A stretch of DNA of 7,366 nt from Gammaproteobacteria bacterium (GCA_004322325.1 SCTP01000062.1:1-7366); one strand, 5' to 3'. Shown: positions 1 through 6,765, numbered from the stretch's first letter. Translations and numbers: made by a program. Notes: generated by a model from the sequence alone, not told the origin.

Positions 1-1
1 A

Positions 2-796
2 TTCAAAAGCCCTGCTGAAATTGCGATGATACAAACAGCCGTGAATATCACCGAAAAAGCGCATCTTCGCGCGATGCAAGTTTGCCGTCCAGGGTTATAT
101 GAATATGAGCTAGAAGCAGAATTAATGTATGAATTTGTACGCCATGGCGCGCGTTTTCCAGCGTATAATTCTATCGTTGGAGCAGGTAAAAACACGTGTA
201 TTTTACATTATGTCACGAATAATCAGCCCATTGCGGAGGGTGATTTAATATTGATTGACGCAGGAGCAGAATACCAATATTACGCAGCGGATATTACGCG
301 GACTTTCCCTGCCAATGGACATTTTTCTGCTGAACAGCGTGCGATTTATGAGTTAGTACTGGCTGCCCAATTAGCGGCGATTGATGCCGTCAAACCAGGT
401 GTTTCTTGGACAGTTGCACAAGATGCAATTGTGAAAGTGCTAACGCAGGGATTAATGGATCTCGGTTTATTGGAAGGGCATCTCGATGATCTGATCGAGC
501 GTCAAGCGTATTTCCCTTTTTATATGCATCGCTCGGGTCATTGGTTAGGGTTAGATGTACACGATGCAGGCCGTTATAAAATTGGTGAAAATTGGCGGCC
601 TTTACAGCCGGGTAATGTGTTTACGATTGAGCCGGGTATTTATATTTCTGCTGATTTGCCTGGTATCGATTCACGCTGGCATAACATTGGCGTGCGGATT
701 GAAGATGACGTTCTCATCACGGAAAAAGGGTGTGACGTGCTGAGTCAACGCCTTCCTAAAACGGTAGCGGATATAGAAGCATTGATGAAGAAGTAA
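2..796 (+). CDS. pepP: Xaa-Pro aminopeptidase (aminopeptidase P), 5'-truncated by window edge
   Basis: Cytoplasmic metallopeptidase that removes an N-terminal residue preceding proline. The frame is open from base 2, so this is the last 264 residues of a protein that is about 440 residues in E. coli; the N-terminal creatinase-like domain and real start lie outside the window, and the ATG at 26 is internal. What remains is the pita-bread metallopeptidase fold. Counting from that internal Met, the metal ligands are all present: D78 (in LIDAG), D89 (in ADITRTF), H172 (in HRSGHWLG), E202 (in IEPGIYI) and E226 (in RIEDD), plus the conserved H168 and H179. The segment RHGARFPAYNSIVGAG also matches E. 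coli PepP closely. It ends in TAA, 9 nt before ubiH, the neighbour expected in gammaproteobacteria. Function should be normal if the missing half is intact. Confidence 0.95.
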   Translation, partial: FKSPAEIAMIQTAVNITEKAHLRAMQVCRPGLYEYELEAELMYEFVRHGARFPAYNSIVGAGKNTCILHYVTNNQPIAEGDLILIDAGAEYQYYAADITRTFPANGHFSAEQRAIYELVLAAQLAAIDAVKPGVSWTVAQDAIVKVLTQGLMDLGLLEGHLDDLIERQAYFPFYMHRSGHWLGLDVHDAGRYKIGENWRPLQPGNVFTIEPGIYISADLPGIDSRWHNIGVRIEDDVLITEKGCDVLSQRLPKTVADIEALMKK

Positions 797-805
797 AGGT
801 GACAA

Positions 806-1975
806 ATGTATTACGATCTCATCATCGTCGGAGGTGGTTTAGTAGGGGCGGGATTTGCCGCCGCGCTACGTGATACGTCATTACGTATCGCACTGGTAGA
901 GGCGAAATTACCCAGTCAAAACGATCCGCGTTTATTTGCTTTGAATTATGGTAGTTGCCAATTTCTGCATCATCTTGGCCTATGGCCTGCGCTTGCCTCG
1001 TATGCGGCACCTATTCACCAAGTGCATGTTTCTCACCAGGGGCGATTTGGTGCTGTACGCTTGCGCCGCGAAGACATTCATTTACCTACTTTAGGCCATG
1101 TGATTCCTGCCCGCTTTATTGAAGCGGCATTGAATGAGTTATTAACTACCTTGCCGAATGTCACGTTGTATCGCCCTGCGAAACTCATTTCTCTTCACCA
1201 AAAAGAGGGTTGCGCGACGCTTTTGCTTGAGACAGAAGCCGGCGAAAAAAGCATTCAATCGGCTATTGTGATTGGTGCCGATGGAACCGACTCTACCGTG
1301 CGTAGCCAATTAAACATGGCGACCCACGTTGTCGATTATCAACAAAGTGCTATCGTGACACGCACCAAATTAAAACGTTCATCGAGTCATATTGCCTACG
1401 AGCGCTTTGTCGACAACGGTGTGATTGCCATGCTTCCTTTAACCAATGATGAATGTGCCACGATTTGGACAGCAGACAATGCGGTTATTTCGCACTTAAT
1501 GTCATTATCCGATGAGGCTTTTCGACAAGCTTTACAACAAGCATTTGGCTACCGTTTAGGACGATTACAATCTATTCAGCAGCGTCACCATTTTCCTTTA
1601 CGCATGGTGAGAGCAGAGAAAGCGATGGAACAATGTGTATTATTATTGGGAAATGCGTTGCATACCTTGCCGCCTGTGGCAGCGCAAGGATTTAATCTGG
1701 CGTTGTACGAAGTGGCGGCATTAGTGGAAAGCATCAAAGAAAAAGGCAATTTACAGCAGGCCTTATTGCAAACGCAAAAGCAGCAAGCAAAAAGTATTGA
1801 TTTATCGCATCGTCTTTCACAGCTATTTTCTCGCCCTTCTTTGCTAACAAGCTTGATGTTACCGTTAGGCATGCTTGGTTTGGATCTTATCACGCCTATT
1901 AAAGTAAAATGCCTAAAAGACTTAATGGGAAGAGCAGGACGTGTACCACCTTTATTGTTGAGTGCAGGGGAATGA
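806..1975 (+). CDS. ubiH: 2-octaprenyl-6-methoxyphenol hydroxylase-type FAD monooxygenase (UbiH family)
   Basis: Flavin monooxygenase of aerobic ubiquinone synthesis, expected to hydroxylate the polyprenylated ring, probably with the membrane-associated Ubi complex. The 389 residues match the family length. Visible motifs: the Rossmann GGGLVG at residues 9-14 with the FAD-ribose acid E32; the middle motif GADGTDSTVR at 157-166; and the third FAD motif at 281-300, beginning LGNALHTLPP, where GNA rather than GDA is typical of UbiH. AFGYRLGRL near 246-254 aligns with AFGWRLGKI of E. coli UbiH. The start is supported by AAGGTGA four to five nt upstream. Position right after pepP favours UbiH over the paralogues UbiF and UbiI. 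Odd points: the motif usually reading GQGFNLGLRD has A for the first G and YE in place of RD, and no ubiI follows. Its stop overlaps the next start as ATGA, implying translational coupling. Confidence 0.9.
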   Translation: MYYDLIIVGGGLVGAGFAAALRDTSLRIALVEAKLPSQNDPRLFALNYGSCQFLHHLGLWPALASYAAPIHQVHVSHQGRFGAVRLRREDIHLPTLGHVIPARFIEAALNELLTTLPNVTLYRPAKLISLHQKEGCATLLLETEAGEKSIQSAIVIGADGTDSTVRSQLNMATHVVDYQQSAIVTRTKLKRSSSHIAYERFVDNGVIAMLPLTNDECATIWTADNAVISHLMSLSDEAFRQALQQAFGYRLGRLQSIQQRHHFPLRMVRAEKAMEQCVLLLGNALHTLPPVAAQGFNLALYEVAALVESIKEKGNLQQALLQTQKQQAKSIDLSHRLSQLFSRPSLLTSLMLPLGMLGLDLITPIKVKCLKDLMGRAGRVPPLLLSAGE

Positions 1976-4791
1976 AAAAAAATTCGCAGCAGGACATGGA
2001 AAAAGAATTGATTGCGATCACTAATCAATTGCTCATCGAATTAGGCGAGCCGCAACGAGAAATTAAACTCAGCGATTCGCTGCAGCGATTGGGGATTGAT
2101 AGTTTAGCGCGCGCAGAATTATTTCAGCGAGTGCAACGTCTGTTTGATGTCCATCTACCTGATCGTTTAATTGCATCAGCAGAAACGTTAGACGATATTA
2201 TTGTTTATCTCCAAAAAGCCAGTCCACGTATAACGCATAAAATAGAGCGTACGGTGATTAAAGAGCACGGCGAGCGATCACAAGCAGACCCAATGCAAGC
2301 GCACACTTTACTTGATATTTTGTTATTGTACGCAGAAAAATCGCCTGACAAAGCGCATATTTATTTTCAAAATGAAGAAGGCGGTGAAGATATCATTACG
2401 TATGATCAATTGCTGCAATCTTCTTTGCGTGTCGCCCAAGGATTAAAAGAGCGGGGGTTGAAAGACGGGGAAACGGTAGCGATTATGTTGCCTACCCATC
2501 CGAGTTTTTTCTCTACTTTTTTTGGTATTTTACTCGCAGGTGGTATCCCTGTTCCCATTTATCCGCCATTTCGTGCGCATATGTTAGAAGCGTATGCAAA
2601 ATTAGAATCGCGCATTTTAAAGAATGCCGAAGTGCGTATGCTCGTTACGTTTGAACAGGCAGAAAAATTAAGTTATTTGTTAAAAGCGTTTGTGCCTAGT
2701 TTGAATATCGTTACCACGGTAGATGAGTTGTTAGCCCCTACTCCGCTTAGCCATCTTTTCAAAGCAAAGTCGGATCATCCTGCTTTTATCCAATATACCT
2801 CTGGTAGTACCGCTGCGCCTAAAGGGGTGTTGTTATCACACTATAATTTACTTGCCAATATTCGCGCTTATGGTAAAGCAGTGAATGTGACGCCAGATTC
2901 CGTGGCGGTGAGTTGGTTGCCGCTATATCACGATATGGGACTCATTGCCATGTGGTTAGGGAGTTTATATTACGGTATCCCGTTAATTTTAATGACCCCG
3001 TTTTCTTTTCTTAATCGTCCTGAGCGTTGGCTATGGGCGATTCATCATCATCGTGGTACGCATTCTGGTGCGCCTAATTTCGCTTACGAATTATGCGTAC
3101 GTAAAATTGAACCAGCGATGATAGAAGGCTTAGATTTAAGTTCTTGGGGTATGGCAGCCAACGGGGCGGAGAAAGTTTATCCACGAACACTCGAAGCATT
3201 TACAAATAAATTTGCACCATACGGATTTAAGCGTCATGCCTTAATGCCTGTCTATGGATTAGCGGAATCCACCGTTGGGTTAGCGATTCCACCCCTGGGA
3301 CGAGAATTTCGTATTGATAAAGTGGATCGTAAAAAATTCGAAGAAGAACGGCGAGCAGAACCTGCCACGGGTAAACATACGCTCGAATTTGCTGCTTGTG
3401 GCAAAGCGCTTGAGCATCATGAAATTAGAATCGTCGATGAAGAAGATCATGTATTGCCTGAGCGTCATGTCGGTAGTTTGCAATTTCGCGGCCCTTCTTG
3501 CATGCAGGGTTATTACAATAATCCCAGTGCGACACAGGCTATTCTCCATGATGGTTGGATGGATTCCGGTGATCTTGCTTATTTAGCGGATGATGAAATA
3601 TTTATTACGGGCCGTCGTAAAGATTTAATCATCAAAGCGGGTCGTAATCTTTATCCTGCTGAAATGGAAGAATTAGTTGGCAATATCGCTGGTATTCGCC
3701 AAGGTTGTGTGGCGGCATTTGGTATGACGGATAATGAGCGTAGCAGTGAGCAATTAATTATTGTGGCAGAAACACGCGAAAAAAATAAAGCGAAGCGTGA
3801 GCAAATCATCGAGAAAGTAAAAGAAACGATTACCATGACATTGGATATTGTTCCTGATCAAGTCATCTTAGTCGCCCCGCGTGTGGTTCCTAAAACGTCC
3901 AGTGGTAAATTACAGCGGGCGGCATGCAAAACGATGTATCTAGAAGGACGTTTGGGTAAAAAACAAATACCAGCGTGGCTGCAAATCGGCAAGCTATCGG
4001 GCCAGTGGGTCATGAAAAAAATAGCAGACGTGGTGTTAACCATTGGCAAATGGATTTATACCACTTATGTTGCTGTGATAGCGCTTATGACTTTACTACC
4101 TCTCTGGTTGTTTGTTTACTTTGCTTCTTCTCAGTCTGCTGCTAAAGCATGTCGTTTATGGACAAAGTATTTATTAAAAATAGTGGGTTGTCCGGTAAAA
4201 GTCATTGGTACGGATAACTTAACGAAAGCATCACCGGTTATTTTCGCCGCGAATCATGCGAGTTACATCGATGTCATTGTTGCTTTATCCGTGGTACCGC
4301 CTGGCACCCGTTTTGTCGGCAAAAAAGAATTATTTTCTGCGCCTATTTTGCGTACGTTTGCCCGTAAACTAGATTATCTTGCCGTTGACCGGTTGGATTT
4401 TTCAAAAGGCATCGAAGATACACAGAAGATTGAAGCGACACTGAAGGCAGGCCATGCTATTTTTATTTTTCCCGAAGGTACTTTTGGCTATGCCGCAGGT
4501 TTGCGGCCTTTCCGTTTAGGTGCCTTTAAAATGGCGGTAGAAACGCAAGTGCCTATTTGCCCGGTGGCCTTAAATGGCACGCGCACGATTTTGCGCGATG
4601 ATGAGAAATTATTGCGGCCAGGCAAAGTCATCATCACTATTTCTGAACCCATTGCACCGGGAGGGACAGAATGGCAAAACGTCACGCAATTACGTGCTGC
4701 TGTTCGTGCTGAAATTGCCACTTATTGCGGTGAGCCTTCATTGGATATGATTGCTGCTCAAACGATTGCCCCTAAATTACCGCGAACTTAA
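1972..4791 (+). CDS. Tri-domain fusion: acyl carrier protein - fatty acyl-AMP ligase - PlsC-like acyltransferase
   Basis: A 939-residue protein from the ATG at 1972. Residues about 10-82 are an acyl carrier domain with the phosphopantetheine site GIDSL (S44). Residues about 105-670 are an adenylating enzyme: YTSGST-AAPKG 275-285, LPLYHDMGL 316-324, YGLAEST 428-434, DSGDLA 531-536, GRRKDLIIKAGRN 547-559, catalytic-type K646 in PKTSSGK. SAPNFAYELCVRKI and SSWGMAANGAE resemble fatty acyl-AMP ligases (FAAL) rather than CoA ligases. One hydrophobic segment (about 698-718) leads to a PlsC/LPLAT domain with NHASYID (H762, D767), FVGKKEL, FPEGT (833-837) and VPICPVAL. Inference: a fatty acid is activated as acyl-AMP, loaded on the fused ACP and transferred to a lysolipid or similar acceptor at the inner membrane. 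E. coli Aas combines related activities in the opposite order (PlsC then ligase) without an ACP. The ATGA overlap with ubiH decides the start. An ATG at 1909 would overlap ubiH by 67 nt, and the ATG at 1996 is possible but removes little. Acceptor and chain length are unknown. Confidence 0.9.
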   Translation: MKKNSQQDMEKELIAITNQLLIELGEPQREIKLSDSLQRLGIDSLARAELFQRVQRLFDVHLPDRLIASAETLDDIIVYLQKASPRITHKIERTVIKEHGERSQADPMQAHTLLDILLLYAEKSPDKAHIYFQNEEGGEDIITYDQLLQSSLRVAQGLKERGLKDGETVAIMLPTHPSFFSTFFGILLAGGIPVPIYPPFRAHMLEAYAKLESRILKNAEVRMLVTFEQAEKLSYLLKAFVPSLNIVTTVDELLAPTPLSHLFKAKSDHPAFIQYTSGSTAAPKGVLLSHYNLLANIRAYGKAVNVTPDSVAVSWLPLYHDMGLIAMWLGSLYYGIPLILMTPFSFLNRPERWLWAIHHHRGTHSGAPNFAYELCVRKIEPAMIEGLDLSSWGMAANGAEKVYPRTLEAFTNKFAPYGFKRHALMPVYGLAESTVGLAIPPLGREFRIDKVDRKKFEEERRAEPATGKHTLEFAACGKALEHHEIRIVDEEDHVLPERHVGSLQFRGPSCMQGYYNNPSATQAILHDGWMDSGDLAYLADDEIFITGRRKDLIIKAGRNLYPAEMEELVGNIAGIRQGCVAAFGMTDNERSSEQLIIVAETREKNKAKREQIIEKVKETITMTLDIVPDQVILVAPRVVPKTSSGKLQRAACKTMYLEGRLGKKQIPAWLQIGKLSGQWVMKKIADVVLTIGKWIYTTYVAVIALMTLLPLWLFVYFASSQSAAKACRLWTKYLLKIVGCPVKVIGTDNLTKASPVIFAANHASYIDVIVALSVVPPGTRFVGKKELFSAPILRTFARKLDYLAVDRLDFSKGIEDTQKIEATLKAGHAIFIFPEGTFGYAAGLRPFRLGAFKMAVETQVPICPVALNGTRTILRDDEKLLRPGKVIITISEPIAPGGTEWQNVTQLRAAVRAEIATYCGEPSLDMIAAQTIAPKLPRT

Positions 4792-4792
4792 T

Positions 4793-4798
4793 CAGGAG
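4793..4798 (+). promoter_or_regulatory. Shine-Dalgarno site that selects a TTG start for the MFS gene
   Basis: CAGGAG lies just after the stop codon of the fusion gene and six nt before TTG at 4805. It is the only good ribosome-binding match near the beginning of this reading frame. The upstream ATG at 4751 has no comparable site and would force a 41-nt overlap with the fusion gene. Confidence 0.7.
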
Positions 4799-4804
4799 AC
4801 TCTC

Positions 4805-6058
4805 TTGCAAAAACGCTCTTCCCTTGCTGCGATTATCGCCTGGTGTTTATACGATTCTGCGGCGGCTTCTTTTTCCATTGTCGTCATCACTTTTATTTTC
4901 GCGACGTATTTTACCAAGCAAATAGCAGAAAATCCTATTATTGGTACTTACCAATGGGCGAATGCTGCTTCACTGGCTGGTCTTATCGTTGCGCTCACGA
5001 GTCCGTTATTTGGTGCGATTGCGGATCATGCTGGTTATCACAAACGCTGGCTTTTCTTTTTCACGGCGCTGTGTGTCATCAGTACAGCTTTGCTATGGTT
5101 TGCTTATCCACACCAAGCTGTGTACTTTACGCTGACGTGTATGGTATTAGGCACGATTGGTTTTGAGATCGCATTGGTATTTTACAATGCATTTCTCCCG
5201 TCCCTCGCTCCCAAAAATTATCTCGGTCGTCTTTCTGGTTGGGGGTGGGGTTGTGGCTATTTAGGAGGTATTTTAGCGTTATCCTTGGTGTTAGTTCTCT
5301 TTGTGAAATTCAATGTTTTTCATCTTGATACACAAGCAGCGGAGCAAGTTCGTATTGCTGGTCCATTTGTCGCGATATGGTATGCTATTTTAGCCTTGCC
5401 TTTATTTTTTTTGGTTCCAGATCTTCCCATGGCGCCGGTTCCTCTGTCGCAAGCGATCAGATTAGGATGGCGGGAACTTATTTCCACTTTAAAAAAATTA
5501 GCGCACGAAAAAAATATTTTTCTCTATCTTATTTCTCATATGATTTACACTGACGGCCTGAATACTTTATTCGCTTTCGGTGGGATTTATGCAGCTGGTA
5601 CGTATGGTTTATCGTTTGCAGAAGTATTATTGCTTGGTATTACGATGAATATCACGGCAGGGCTAGGCGCTATTTCGCTTGGCTGGATGGATGATTATTT
5701 AGGGTCAAAAGTCACGGTGATTGTCTCGCTTATTTCTATGATAGTGTTGGGTGTGCCGATTTTGTTTCTGCATAGCAAATATCTTTTTTGGGTGATGGCT
5801 GTGCTGCTATGTATTTTTGTCGGCCCCGTGCAATCGGCGAGCCGATCGTTGATGGTGCGGTTGATGGCGGATAAAGAAACGGCGACAGAAATGTTTGGTC
5901 TGTATGCTTTATCGGGGAAAATTACGGCGTTTATTGGGCCGTGGTTATTGGGGGTAATGACGTTGATGTTTAATAGCCAACGGGTGGGGATGGCGACGGT
6001 GTTAGTGTTTTTTGCTATTGGTGCGATGTTGTTGTGGCCGGTGAGGGAGCGTATGTAA
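4805..6058 (+). CDS. MFS permease of the UMF1 / Atg22-like family
   Basis: Inner-membrane major facilitator transporter, 417 residues from the TTG start. The frame is strongly hydrophobic, with about a dozen membrane segments. Family marks visible: N-terminal IIAWCLYDSAAASF (usual form IAWALYDWANSAF), the MFS loop GAIADHAGYHKR at 70-81, a central hydrophilic stretch near 206-238, and the C-terminal QSASRSLMVRL and EMFGLYALSGKITAF. These match UMF1 proteins, whose bacterial substrates are mostly unknown; the yeast relative Atg22 exports vacuolar amino acids. Here it follows the acyltransferase fusion by 13 nt and is probably co-transcribed, so a lipid or lysolipid substrate is an inference worth testing, as the E. 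coli Aas gene is paired with the MFS lysophospholipid transporter LplT. The family assignment is firm; the substrate is not. The end of the gene is much richer in G than its beginning. No GC-rich terminator hairpin follows. Confidence 0.85.
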   Translation: MQKRSSLAAIIAWCLYDSAAASFSIVVITFIFATYFTKQIAENPIIGTYQWANAASLAGLIVALTSPLFGAIADHAGYHKRWLFFFTALCVISTALLWFAYPHQAVYFTLTCMVLGTIGFEIALVFYNAFLPSLAPKNYLGRLSGWGWGCGYLGGILALSLVLVLFVKFNVFHLDTQAAEQVRIAGPFVAIWYAILALPLFFLVPDLPMAPVPLSQAIRLGWRELISTLKKLAHEKNIFLYLISHMIYTDGLNTLFAFGGIYAAGTYGLSFAEVLLLGITMNITAGLGAISLGWMDDYLGSKVTVIVSLISMIVLGVPILFLHSKYLFWVMAVLLCIFVGPVQSASRSLMVRLMADKETATEMFGLYALSGKITAFIGPWLLGVMTLMFNSQRVGMATVLVFFAIGAMLLWPVRERM

Positions 6059-6091
6059 GTAATTGATTTTAATTTAATTCTTAATATTAAT

Positions 6092-6119
6092 TTGCTATTT
6101 TGTATAAATTAGCTAAAAT
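6092..6119 (+). promoter_or_regulatory. Candidate sigma70 promoter of the toxin-antitoxin module
   Basis: TTGCTA (6092-6097), a 16-nt spacer and TAAAAT (6114-6119) form a plausible -35/-10 pair in a very AT-rich gap, about 34 nt before the antitoxin ATG. The -10 lies inside a palindrome, as expected for an autorepressed toxin-antitoxin promoter. AT-rich DNA yields such matches easily, so this is suggestive only. Confidence 0.5.
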
Positions 6120-6132
6120 AACTAATATATAC
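6102..6132 (+). promoter_or_regulatory. 31-bp imperfect palindrome, likely antitoxin operator
   Basis: Centred on base 6117, 12 of 15 positions pair between the arms (GTATAAATTAGCTAA on the left; mismatches at 6107/6127, 6113/6121 and 6116/6118). The inner part reads TTAGCTAAAATAACTAA and covers the candidate -10. The outer ends (GTATA...TATAC) recall the TGTACA-type half-sites bound by YefM/Phd repressors. The position, covering the promoter of a Phd/YefM antitoxin gene, makes autoregulation by the antitoxin, alone or with toxin, the natural reading. Confidence 0.55.
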
Positions 6133-6152
6133 GATTTATATTAGGGGTGAGT

Positions 6153-6437
6153 ATGAAGACTAATGCAACCGAGTTTAAGAATCACTTTGGTGAATATATG
6201 CAAAAAGTCTATCAAGAGCCTGTCATTGTAGAGAAATCTGGTAAGCCTTCGGCTGTTCTTATTTCTTATGATACTTTTAAAAGGTTATCCAATCTTGAAG
6301 ATTTTTATTGGGGAATGAAAGCTGAACAAGCAGTAAAAGAAGGCTTCTTGGGCCCTACAGAAAGTGAAAAAAGGTTAAAGGAGTATGCTGAGAAAGCGGG
6401 GATAACGGTTGATGACGAAACAAGTAGTAAAGCATAG
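6153..6437 (+). CDS. Type II antitoxin, Phd/YefM family
   Basis: 94-residue antitoxin, the expected family size. The N-terminal domain shows the Phd/YefM pattern: TEFKNHFGEYM at about 6-16, then PVIVEKSGKPSAVLISYD at 23-40 followed by TFKRL. This domain dimerises and binds operator DNA. The rest (about 46-94) is polar and charged and should wrap the toxin, as in the family. The start is the ATG at 6153, with AGGGG (6143-6147) five nt upstream; the in-frame GTG at 6147 falls inside that Shine-Dalgarno sequence and is unlikely. The gene overlaps the toxin gene by 26 nt and is visibly more AT-rich than the lipid operon to its left. It probably neutralises the toxin and represses its own promoter at the palindrome just upstream. 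Confidence 0.88.
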   Translation: MKTNATEFKNHFGEYMQKVYQEPVIVEKSGKPSAVLISYDTFKRLSNLEDFYWGMKAEQAVKEGFLGPTESEKRLKEYAEKAGITVDDETSSKA

Positions 6438-6699
6438 GTTGATTAATACTTCAAAATCTGCAGACGACTTCATAAAAACATTACCACCTAAGCAGTTTAA
6501 ACAAGTATTCTCAAAGGTATGGGATTTAAGAAATAATCCTCGTCCGCATGACAGTATTAAATTAATTGGATTTGAAGATAAATACAGAGCTGATATTGGC
6601 GAGTATCGTATCATTTATACTTTTAATGACACTATTGTAAATGTTGAAGCTATCGGCAAGAGAAATGATGGTGATGTATATAAGAAAGATAAAAATTAA
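6412..6699 (+). CDS. Type II toxin, RelE/ParE superfamily (RelE/YoeB-like)
   Basis: 95-residue basic protein with the RelE/ParE fold signature: an N-terminal helical part (SADDFIKTLPPKQFKQVFSKV), then KLIGFEDKYRADIGEYRIIYTF at about 50-71 and the C-terminal strand AIGKRNDGDVYKK. R59, R66, R84 and Y90 sit where RelE-type mRNA interferases carry RNA-binding and catalytic residues, so a ribosome-dependent mRNA endonuclease is the best guess; a ParE-like gyrase poison cannot be excluded by eye. The ATG at 6412 is chosen; the TTG just before it at 6409 is an alternative. GGGG at 6398-6401 is a loosely spaced Shine-Dalgarno match, and the 26-nt overlap with the antitoxin suggests coupled translation. 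It looks intact, with no frameshift. Confidence 0.87.
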   Translation: MTKQVVKHRLINTSKSADDFIKTLPPKQFKQVFSKVWDLRNNPRPHDSIKLIGFEDKYRADIGEYRIIYTFNDTIVNVEAIGKRNDGDVYKKDKN

Positions 6700-6765
6700 C
6701 CCCCGTTGAAAAATCGCCAATATTCCTTCACCATATCCCCCTACTCAACCGAAGAAGGTATTACT

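Noticed and set aside
1909..1971. Upstream ATG extending the fusion gene by 21 codons
   Set aside because: It would overlap ubiH by 67 nt, the extra residues resemble no ACP N-terminus, and the ATGA junction at 1972 is a standard coupling signal.
1585..2028. 147-codon open frame on the minus strand
   Set aside because: It lies opposite ubiH and the start of the fusion gene, has no recognisable domain, is rich in Cys/Asn in a patternless way and is best explained as the complement of real coding sequence.
4843..5166. 107-codon frame inside the MFS gene (+ strand, other frame)
   Set aside because: Its Cys/Phe/Trp-rich translation is the typical shadow of a membrane-protein gene; the MFS frame through the same bases has clear family motifs.
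6059..6091. Terminator after the MFS gene
   Set aside because: The region is AT-rich with a perfect TTAATATTAA palindrome at 6081-6090, but there is no GC-containing stem followed by a T-run.
6706..6737. Promoter for trxA from TTGAAA (6706-6711) and CATATC (6732-6737)
   Set aside because: The spacer is 20 nt and the -10 match is poor, so I do not list it as a feature.
6706..6765. N-terminal extension of thioredoxin from TTG at 6706, possibly a signal peptide
   Set aside because: The 20 extra residues are neither hydrophobic enough for export nor like thioredoxin, and ATG 6766 has a good Shine-Dalgarno and gives the canonical 108 residues.
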